The notes under the pieces: model-generated | The model's database searches: none | Told to the model about the DNA's origin: nothing | The model's input: only the letters and a program-made list of their open reading frames with translations | Position numbers and translations under genes: made by a program | Shown: in pieces, positions 8,809 through 16,042 of the stretch | Layout of the letters: each line of letters starts with the position of its first letter | Numbering within the stretch: position 1 is the first letter of the stretch | Assembly (NCBI RefSeq): GCF_003148385.1 | Contig: NZ_CP029463.1 | Span: forward strand, 1,240,001-1,304,000 | Direction of reading: 5' to 3' | Length of the DNA stretch: 64,000 nt | Source: Flavobacterium sediminis | GTDB lineage: Bacteria > Bacteroidota > Bacteroidia > Flavobacteriales > Flavobacteriaceae

Positions 8809-9153
8809 GTGAAGAAAAAGCTAGCTATACTTAATATGATTTTGATGCTTTCGGTTCTATTTGCCGTAAGCTATCAATCTTTGCATGCTTTTTCACATCA
8901 TGATGAAGTGGTTTCCCATTGTTCTGAACACAGTGATTCCACTCACACAAAATTTAAAAAAGTAATTTCAGAGAAAGAAAACTGTCCGGTTTGTGATTTT
9001 AAATTCACCAGTTTTCTTTCTCCTGAAATTTTCACATATACTGTTTTTTCAACTTTTAAAATAAGCCCTTATTCTTTCAGCATTAAGGAAGCTACGAGTT
9101 TCTTTTGCGGAAGTTTATTTACGCATAGGGGACCTCCTGTTTCTTTTGTTTAA
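8809..9153 (+). CDS. small CruR/DUF2946-like upstream ORF 1 with CxxC and RGPP motifs
   Basis: A 114-aa protein with a hydrophobic N-terminal segment (about residues 5-27) and a His cluster, HAFSHH, at 26-31. CPVC lies at 59-62 and RGPP at 107-110, four residues before the stop. CruR of Bordetella (DUF2946) is a regulatory nascent peptide in which a CxxC senses copper and a C-terminal RAPP arrests the ribosome; the layout here is the same, although I cannot confirm homology. The GTG start is supported by the second copy at 11463, which has the same GTG context but no ATG at the alternative position. It precedes TonB receptor 1 by 94 bases. The most likely role is control of the genes downstream rather than a stable product. 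Confidence 0.75.
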   Translation: MKKKLAILNMILMLSVLFAVSYQSLHAFSHHDEVVSHCSEHSDSTHTKFKKVISEKENCPVCDFKFTSFLSPEIFTYTVFSTFKISPYSFSIKEATSFFCGSLFTHRGPPVSFV

Positions 9154-9191
9154 AATTAAAACTGCCGGTATCTTTTATTAGCAGTCATTAC

Positions 9192-9215
9192 CTGTCTGTC
9201 TTGTCAGATAGACAG
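9192..9215 (+). promoter_or_regulatory. hairpin between upstream ORF 1 and receptor 1
   Basis: CTGTCTGTCT (9192-9201) pairs with AGATAGACAG (9206-9215) through ten pairs including one G-U, with a TGTC loop. It lies between the RGPP codons and the receptor start and is not followed by a clean T run. It could be a leader structure that responds to ribosome position, or a weak terminator. Confidence 0.45.
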
Positions 9216-9247
9216 CTATTTATCTTATCCTTTTTAAACAAAAAAAC

Positions 9248-11448
9248 ATGAAACATTTATATATGCTTGCCTTACTAATGGTGAGTACTTGGACATTTTC
9301 CCAACAAAAAATATCCGGAAAGATCACTAATGAAGCAGGAATGCCTCTACAATTTGTAACACTTCACTTAATAGAGAATAACGGTTACACGGAAACAGAT
9401 GAAAACGGAAATTATCAATTAGAATCAGTTCCACAAGGGAATATTACCATTGTTGTTTACTTATTCGGTTATGAACAGCAAACCCTCAAAATAAACTCAC
9501 TTGACGTTCAGGAATACGATCTTACGCTAAAAGAAAAAGAACAACATTTAGACGAAGTAATTGTCTCTACTGCTTTTAATAAGATCCAATCACAAAATGT
9601 GATGAAAGTATCACACGAAAGTATGGAGGAGATCAAAAAGAGCGGAGCTATTTCGTTAATGGATGGTGTAACTAATATCCCGGGAGTAAGCCAAATCTCT
9701 ACAGGAACATCTATAGGTAAACCGGTAATCAGAGGTTTAAGCTCAAACAGGGTTTTAACCTATGCACAAGGAGTACGTTTAGAAAACCAGCAATTCGGCG
9801 AAGAACACGGTTTAGGACTAAGCGCCTCAGGTATTGAAAGTGTCGAAGTCATCAAAGGCCCGGCATCATTATTATATGGTTCAGATGCCATAGGAGGTGT
9901 CTTATATTTTAACCCTGAAAAATATGCCCGAACAATACTACCAGAGGGAATGTATTCCAACAATTCGCTTCCAACACACAAGGAACTAATACTTCATTCG
10001 GTATCAAATCATCACCTAATAACTGGAAATTTTTGTTACGCGCCAATTACAATTCGCAAGCAGATTACAAAATTTCTTCGGGTGACAGAATTACAAATAC
10101 ACGTTCTATTGAAAAGGATTTAAAATATGGAATTGGTTATGCGAATTCCCGTTTCTCAACTGATATTCGCTACAATTATAACCAATTAAATTTGGGTTTA
10201 CCCGAAGAGGGCATTGAAAACACAGGATTTCGCAATCCCCTATATCCGAAACAGGATATCGACAATCACATTTTGAGTTTGAACCAAAAAGTATATTTCA
10301 AAAATTCAAAATTAGAGGCCGATCTAGGTTACACATTCAACAACAGGAAAGAATTAGAAGACGTTGATGTCATTGCCTTGCACATGAAATTAAAAACAGG
10401 CAATTACAATATCAAATATTATCTACCTAAATGGAAAAATCTGGAAACAATTGTAGGCGTTCAAGGAATGCACCAAACCAATAGCAATTTTGGGGAAGAA
10501 ATGTTAATCCCGGATGCTACCGTTGACGACTTTGGTACTTTTATTACATCAAACTACGAATGGAACACTAATGTTTTACAAGCCGGAATTCGTTTTGACA
10601 ATAGAAATGTAATCACTTCCGAACACGGGACTATAGGTGAAGAAGGCTATTTTGGAGCCATCGATAAAAAATTCAACAGCTTTAATTTTGCATTGGGCTA
10701 TAAAACCAATCTTACTGACAAAATCATCAGCCGCATTAATTTAGCTTCCGGTTTCAGGGCACCGAATTTATCGGAATTGACATCAAACGGTGTACATGAA
10801 GGAAGTAATCGTTATGAAATTGGTAATCAAAACTTAAAAAACGAGCAAAATTTTCAAGCCGACCTGAACCTTGAGTACAAAAGTGAACACTTTGAATATT
10901 TCATCAACGGATTCTATAATCACATTAACAACTATATCTTTATTTCACCGACCGGAAATATGTTAGATGCTAATTACGTATACGAATACCTGCAAAATAA
11001 TGCAACATTATATGGTGGTGAAACCGGGATTCACCTTCACCCGCACCCTATTGACTGGTTGCATTTCACCAGTAGTTATGAGATGGTCATCGGAAAACAA
11101 AAAGGAGGTGAATATTTACCTTTAATTCCTGCTAATCAATGGAAAAACACATTACGAGGAGAATTTGAATTGGGGAAATGGTTCCAAAAAGCTTTTGCCA
11201 ACCTTCAGGTAAATTATACTTTTGATCAAAATAATATCAGCTCATTCGAAACCAAAACTAATGATTATACTTTAGTCAATTTAGGCTTAGGGGGAACTGT
11301 TAAACTACAAAAAATGAAATTTGATCTTTCATTGAATGCTAAAAACCTATTAGATAAAACTTATGTTGCGCATCTCTCTCGTTTAAAAAGTGATGGTATC
11401 CCAAACATGGGAAGAAACATTGTTTTAGGGATCAATTTTAATTTTTAG
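9248..11448 (+). pseudogene. TonB-dependent receptor 1, frameshifted by one base
   Basis: An outer-membrane receptor for active uptake of a scarce nutrient. It has a signal peptide, a carboxypeptidase-regulatory-like domain (about residues 20-90), a plug with IKGPASLLYGSDAIGG, and a 22-strand-type barrel. The reading frame breaks in the CCC run at 9927-9929: N-terminal frame 9248-10123, C-terminal frame up to 11448. Restoring one C gives a continuous protein of about 733 aa through the junction KYAPNNTTRGN. The missing base is more likely a sequence error than a real mutation, because five other genes here have the same defect. The plug region resembles zinc/copper-type receptors; the substrate is inferred from context. 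Confidence 0.85.
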
Positions 11449-11462
11449 CTAACTGCAAATCT

Positions 11463-11813
11463 GTGAAGAAAAGGCTTGCCATACTAAATTTTATTCTGAT
11501 GCTTTCGGTGATTTTCGCTGTTAGCTATCAGTCACTGCATGCCTTTTCGCATCACCATTCAGAGATTTCAGATTGCTGCCTGAACAACAAAGAGCAAAAG
11601 AAAAGTTTTAAACAAACTATTTCCGAAAAAGAAGATTGTATTATTTGTGACTTTAAATTCGCCAGCTTCCTTTCTCCGGAAATTTTTACATATACATTTT
11701 TTTCTCCTTTTAAAATAAGTCCTTATTCTTTTAGCATTAAGGAAGCGACCTGCTTCTTTTGCGGAAGTTTATTTGCTCATAGAGGGCCTCCTCTTCCTGT
11801 TCATTTCAATTAA
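11463..11813 (+). CDS. small CruR/DUF2946-like upstream ORF 2 with CxxC and RGPP motifs
   Basis: A 116-aa paralogue of the ORF at 8809, similar from end to end including the GTG start (KKRLAILNF versus KKKLAILNM). A hydrophobic segment spans about 5-27, and a His cluster HAFSHHH lies at 26-32. CIIC is at 59-62, a further FFC at 98-100, and RGPP at 107-110, six residues before the stop. It begins 14 bases after receptor 1 and ends 65 bases before receptor 2, so it sits inside the operon as a leader for receptor 2. As with ORF 1, I infer a nascent-chain metal sensor. An ordinary small membrane protein in metal handling is the alternative. Confidence 0.75.
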   Translation: MKKRLAILNFILMLSVIFAVSYQSLHAFSHHHSEISDCCLNNKEQKKSFKQTISEKEDCIICDFKFASFLSPEIFTYTFFSPFKISPYSFSIKEATCFFCGSLFAHRGPPLPVHFN

Positions 11814-11878
11814 TTTAAAAACCTCATCAGATTTTTATTTGGTGAAGGAACCTATTTTATAACTATGAACAGAACAAA

Positions 11879-14248
11879 ATGCGATATTTTTATCTTCATT
11901 TATTACTGCTGTTTTCCAGCTATTCTGCTATTTCACAATATACAATAAGCGGAAAAATTTCAGACGAAAACAACAATCCTTTAGCAGAATGCCATGTACA
12001 TATTCAAAATAAAAACGCGATTAGCCACCAAGATGGTAAGTTTTCTGTTTTTGGCATACCAAAAGGAAAAAACAGACTGTTAATTTCCTATATCGGTTAT
12101 GAAACCATTGATACTACTGTAGTTGTTACTCAAAATTTGGTTTTAGATTTTAAGATGAAAACCTCTGTTTCATTCATCAATGAGGTTGTTGTTAAAAGTG
12201 ACGGATTAGAACAAAAGATCAAGAAAGAATCAGCACAACACGTTGAAATCATAAATCAGGGTTTCATTGAAAAGAATATCAATGGAAGTTTAATGCAATC
12301 CCTTGAAAAAATTGGCGGAATCAACACCATTTCCATTGGTTCCGGACAATCAAAACCAATTATAAGAGGACTTGGATTCAACCGTGTCGTGGTAACTGAA
12401 AACGGTGTTAAGCATGAAGGGCAACAATGGGGTTCCGATCACGGATTAGAAATCGATCAGTACGCTGTAGATCAGGTTCAAATCATAAAAGGTCCGGCCT
12501 CGTTACAATACGGTTCAGATGCGATCGGAGGCATTATAGTCATTGAGAAAAATAAAATCCCGAAAAAAAACACCTTTGGAGGCTCATTGACATTAACAGG
12601 CAAAACAAATAATGAACTTTTCGGTTCTTCGCTCAATGTTTTCAAAAGAAAGGAAAGTCTTTTTTTTGATACCCGAATCACCTATAATGACTATGCCGAT
12701 TATAAAGTTCCGACAGATCACATCTCTATTTACTCATACAGAGCGCCTTTGTACAAAAACAGACTGCGTAATACCGCCGGAAATGAACTTAACCTTCATT
12801 TCTCAACCGGAATTTTAAAGGACAAATTTAGTTCTGTTTTTTACATTAGTAACTTAAAGACTAAAACAGGTCTTTTTGCCAATGCTCATGGTTTAGAACC
12901 TAGAAATGTGGACACCGAACTTCATGATGCTTCTGACAGAGATATCCAAAATCCGTCGCAAAACATCAACCATTTCAAAGTAATTAACCGTACTAAATTG
13001 AATGGTAACACTTTCAAACTAGAATTTGATCTAGGTTTTCAGAATAATTTCAGAGAAGAATACAGCGACTACATCAGCCATGGTTATATGCCTTCAAACT
13101 ATCCTGAAACATTAGCCATAAAAGAAACTTTGGAGAGAGGTTTCAATAAGAATGTTTACTCATTTAACGGAAAAATCAGCTTCACAATTAACAAACATGC
13201 TATTTCTTCCGGAATAAATACCGAACATCAAAACAATTCTATTGGCGGTTGGGGATTTATTATTCCGGCTTATACACAAACGAATGCCGGTCTTTTTATG
13301 TATGATAAATTTAAAATAACTAAAAAAACAATACTACATACCGGAATTCGCTACGATTACGGAACCATAAAAACTAAAAGTTACTACGACTGGTTTACAA
13401 CTCCTGTTAATGGAAATAACGAATATTTACAACGTGCCAATACTGTTAAAAAGAATTTTGGAAACATCAGTTGGTCTTTTGGCATCAATTACAATTCAGA
13501 CTATCTATTAATGAGAGCTAACATTGGTAAAAGTTTCCGTATACCCATAGCAAAAGAACTAGCGTCAAACGGTGTAAATTACCATCAATTCAGCTATGAG
13601 TTGGGCAATCCTGATCTGTCTCCCGAGGAATCTTATCAGTTGGATTTAGGCGCAACCTGGCAAAAAAATAAAATTTATGTTGATATTAATCCTTTCCTAA
13701 ACTACTTTTCTAATTATATATATCTGAACCCGACACCTGAATATGATTATGCGTATGGCGCCGGAAATCAAATTTATGAATATACGGAAAGTAGGGTTTT
13801 ACGTTACGGAGGTGAACTGAAAATAGATTATAACTTTAACGATAATTATACCGCAGGAATTGTTGGTGAATACGTATATTCCGAACAGCTTTCAGGAGTC
13901 AAAAAAGGATACACCTTGCCTTTCTCTCCTCCACCATCAGTACTGCTTCATTTTACTTACTCTAAAGATTTTGGACAAAATATACAAAACACTTTTGCTT
14001 CTGTTGATCTCAAATATGTTACTGAACAAAACAATATTGTGCCACCGGAAAACAAAACTCCTGATTATCACGTAATCAATCTAGGGTTAGGTAGCGATAT
14101 TGTTTGGGGCACTCAGAAAGTAAACATTCGTTTTCAAATCCAGAATGTATTCAATAAAAAATATTTTAACCACACCAGTTTTTACCGCCTGATCGGAGTA
14201 CCCGAACCCGGAAGGAACTTTGTCTTATTCGTTAAAATACCTTTTTAG
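11879..14248 (+). CDS. TonB-dependent receptor 2
   Basis: A 789-aa outer-membrane receptor, energised by TonB-ExbBD. It has a signal peptide (about 1-19) and a carboxypeptidase-regulatory-like domain (TISGKISDENNNPLAECHV, about 21-95). The plug carries SKPIIRGLGFNRVVV, QWGSDHGLEIDQYA and IKGPASLQYGSDAIGG, followed by a complete barrel ending in GRNFVLFVKIPF. Unlike receptor 1 it is intact. The two receptors are clearly related but not recent copies. The DHG and EHG plug loops recall ZnuD/OprC-type metal receptors, but the substrate is an inference from the neighbouring CxxC ORFs and His-rich lipoproteins. Confidence 0.9.
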   Translation: MRYFYLHLLLLFSSYSAISQYTISGKISDENNNPLAECHVHIQNKNAISHQDGKFSVFGIPKGKNRLLISYIGYETIDTTVVVTQNLVLDFKMKTSVSFINEVVVKSDGLEQKIKKESAQHVEIINQGFIEKNINGSLMQSLEKIGGINTISIGSGQSKPIIRGLGFNRVVVTENGVKHEGQQWGSDHGLEIDQYAVDQVQIIKGPASLQYGSDAIGGIIVIEKNKIPKKNTFGGSLTLTGKTNNELFGSSLNVFKRKESLFFDTRITYNDYADYKVPTDHISIYSYRAPLYKNRLRNTAGNELNLHFSTGILKDKFSSVFYISNLKTKTGLFANAHGLEPRNVDTELHDASDRDIQNPSQNINHFKVINRTKLNGNTFKLEFDLGFQNNFREEYSDYISHGYMPSNYPETLAIKETLERGFNKNVYSFNGKISFTINKHAISSGINTEHQNNSIGGWGFIIPAYTQTNAGLFMYDKFKITKKTILHTGIRYDYGTIKTKSYYDWFTTPVNGNNEYLQRANTVKKNFGNISWSFGINYNSDYLLMRANIGKSFRIPIAKELASNGVNYHQFSYELGNPDLSPEESYQLDLGATWQKNKIYVDINPFLNYFSNYIYLNPTPEYDYAYGAGNQIYEYTESRVLRYGGELKIDYNFNDNYTAGIVGEYVYSEQLSGVKKGYTLPFSPPPSVLLHFTYSKDFGQNIQNTFASVDLKYVTEQNNIVPPENKTPDYHVINLGLGSDIVWGTQKVNIRFQIQNVFNKKYFNHTSFYRLIGVPEPGRNFVLFVKIPF

Positions 14249-14254
14249 CCCAAC

Positions 14255-14632
14255 ATGCGAAATAAACAAAATAGAAATATAATCTCTCGGATCAGCATTT
14301 TAATTCTGACTTTCATATTCATTGGCTCTCTGCTATTTGAACCGATCCATTATTTTCTTATTTCACATGAAAGCAAAACGATCACTACACCTAAGTCACA
14401 ATCTACTGTCACTAAAACTTCTTACGATTGCCCTATATGTAAGTTTCACTTTTGTTCTTTTATCAACGGGACTCCTTTGTTCAAAGAAATATTAGTCATC
14501 ATTCTAAATTACAAGATAAAATTTCCATTTAAAAACCATTTAATTCCCATCTCTTTAACATATAAAAAAGGTAGAGCTCCTCCCTTTTTAATGCTCAAAA
14601 AAACAGACAAATTAGAATTAAAATACTTTTAA
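14255..14632 (+). CDS. small CruR/DUF2946-like upstream ORF 3 with CxxC and RAPP motifs
   Basis: A 125-aa protein that starts six bases after receptor 2. Its sequence differs strongly from the first two small ORFs, yet the plan is identical. A hydrophobic segment spans about 11-30, with His32 and His38 after it. CPIC is at 59-62, followed by KFHFCSF, and RAPP is at 107-110. That RAPP is exactly the arrest motif known from CruR, ApdA and ApdP. Fifteen residues follow it. It ends 12 bases before the first His-rich lipoprotein gene, so it would control the lipoproteins. Start codon is ATG. Function is inferred from design and position. Confidence 0.72.
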   Translation: MRNKQNRNIISRISILILTFIFIGSLLFEPIHYFLISHESKTITTPKSQSTVTKTSYDCPICKFHFCSFINGTPLFKEILVIILNYKIKFPFKNHLIPISLTYKKGRAPPFLMLKKTDKLELKYF

Positions 14633-14644
14633 AAATTAAAAAAC

Positions 14645-15406
14645 ATGAAAAAACATATCACAAAATTTGCCCTTTTTATAACCCTAATCTCATTTTCATT
14701 TTTAGCTTCTTGTAGTAATGATGATGATCCCAATTCAACCGACAACACTATTGCTGTTGAGTTTACCGAGATAGGTTTAGAGAACAGCGGACATGCAACA
14801 GCTGGAGATGACCTACATATTGAAGCAACTATTGTAGCTCCTGCTAAAATAGCCTTAGTAACCGTTGAAATACACAGCGAAACAGACAGCTCAATCGAAG
14901 AAATTTCAGAAACATTCACAGATTATTCAGGAATGATCAATGCTGAATTTCACAAACACATTGAAATTCCTGCCAGTCAACCCGCCGGAGATTATCATTT
15001 ACATTTTACAGTAATTGACGAACAAGGAAATACTAAAACGGTAGAGGCGGAAGTAGAAATCTTAGCCAATACTGACAACCTGTTCCAAATTACAATTGAC
15101 GAATTAGGCAACGGAACTGTTGGAAATTCTTCTGTAAGCGCAGGTAATGACCTTCATGTAGAAGGAACAATAGTTTCAACCAATCCTATTGCTACAATTG
15201 AAATAGAAATACATAATGAGGAGGACAACTCTGTCCCGGGAATTGAAGAAACCTATACAAATTATGCCGGACAAACTAACGCTAATTTCCACGAGCATAT
15301 AAGTATCCCGTCTGGCCAACCAACAGGGGAATATCATTTTCACTTTACAGTTACCGATAATTTAGGAAATACTTCAACCGTTGAATATACTTTAACCATA
15401 GAATAA
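14645..15406 (+). CDS. His-rich surface lipoprotein with two DUF4625-like domains
   Basis: A 253-aa lipoprotein. The lipobox cysteine is Cys23 (FLASC), followed by SNDDDP, which resembles the acidic signal that sends flavobacterial lipoproteins to the cell surface. Two tandem copies of a beta-sandwich-like domain follow (about 37-143 and 148-253). Both contain DLH(I/V)E, a VEIH or IEIH strand, FHxHI and YHxHF, so each copy has about seven conserved histidines; this suggests metal binding. The proteins probably hold or hand over metal at the surface next to the receptors. The DUF4625 assignment is from memory of the family's pattern; it could be a related unnamed family. Confidence 0.8.
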   Translation: MKKHITKFALFITLISFSFLASCSNDDDPNSTDNTIAVEFTEIGLENSGHATAGDDLHIEATIVAPAKIALVTVEIHSETDSSIEEISETFTDYSGMINAEFHKHIEIPASQPAGDYHLHFTVIDEQGNTKTVEAEVEILANTDNLFQITIDELGNGTVGNSSVSAGNDLHVEGTIVSTNPIATIEIEIHNEEDNSVPGIEETYTNYAGQTNANFHEHISIPSGQPTGEYHFHFTVTDNLGNTSTVEYTLTIE

Positions 15407-15418
15407 TCATACTAATAA

Positions 15419-15450
15419 AATACTACTTCCTGTTAACAGGAAGTAGTATT
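15419..15450. terminator. perfect 32-base palindrome between the two lipoprotein genes
   Basis: Bases 15419-15434 are the exact reverse complement of 15435-15450, with TTAA at the centre and no spacer. It lies 13 bases after the first lipoprotein stop and 22 bases before the next ATG. The tail (TATAAT) is a poor T run, so it may be a partial terminator or RNA-stability hairpin that reduces expression of the second lipoprotein. A protein-binding operator is also possible. Confidence 0.55.
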
Positions 15451-15471
15451 TATAATTAAAAAACAGAGACC

Positions 15472-15945
15472 ATGAAAAAACTATTTTTTTTCACACTAAT
15501 AATCAGCTTAACAATACAAAGTTGTAGTAATGATGACAGCAGTGAAAAAGACACTACAAAACCAGAAATCAATTTAACTATTGCCGATGCTTTTCCGACA
15601 AGCTGTTCCTCTATTTCAAAAGGGAGTACTATTCCTTTCAAAGCACTTTTCACAGACAATCAGGAATTAGGAGCCTACAGTATCAACATTCATAACAATT
15701 TTGATCACCACAGTCACGACACCGAAGTTGATGCTTGTAATTTGGATGCCATAAAAGATGCTGTAAACCCATGGATCCTTACATTAACATATTCAATTCC
15801 TGAAAACACTAAAGAATTCATCAGTGAACAACAGATACTGGTTCCTACAGACATTGATACAGGAGATTACCACTTTATGATTCAACTTACTGACGCTGAA
15901 GGTTGGGCAACTATGAAAGGAATCAATATTAAAATTACAGAATAG
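15472..15945 (+). CDS. DUF4625-family surface lipoprotein
   Basis: A 157-aa lipoprotein with Cys18 in the lipobox (TIQSC) and SNDDSSEKD after it, again like a surface-export signal. The body has the typical DUF4625 pattern: TKPEINLTIADAFPTSC near the start, then FTDNQELGAYSINIHNNFDHHSHD, then DTGDYHFMIQLTDAEGW near the end. The cluster DHHSHD plus Cys41 and Cys75 could bind a metal. It is the last gene of the run that starts at 8809 and is followed by a terminator. Function unknown; metal binding is inferred from the histidines and the neighbours. Confidence 0.82.
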   Translation: MKKLFFFTLIISLTIQSCSNDDSSEKDTTKPEINLTIADAFPTSCSSISKGSTIPFKALFTDNQELGAYSINIHNNFDHHSHDTEVDACNLDAIKDAVNPWILTLTYSIPENTKEFISEQQILVPTDIDTGDYHFMIQLTDAEGWATMKGINIKITE

Positions 15946-15954
15946 CACTACCAA

Positions 15955-15986
15955 CAAAAGCTGTCTTTAAAAGCAGCTTTTGTTTA
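15955..15986 (+). terminator. terminator at the end of the metal locus
   Basis: CAAAAGCTG (15955-15963) pairs with CAGCTTTTG (15974-15982), followed by a short T-rich tail. Confidence 0.7.
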
Positions 15987-16014
15987 TTTAACATTTCTTC
16001 ACAATTCAAATGAT

Positions 16015-16022
16015 TATTTTTG
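16015..16022 (+). promoter_or_regulatory. -7 promoter motif of the prolyl oligopeptidase gene
   Basis: TATTTTTG matches TAnnTTTG, 20 bases upstream of the ATG at 16043. Confidence 0.55.
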
Positions 16023-16042
16023 TTATCATTACCAATTAAAAG

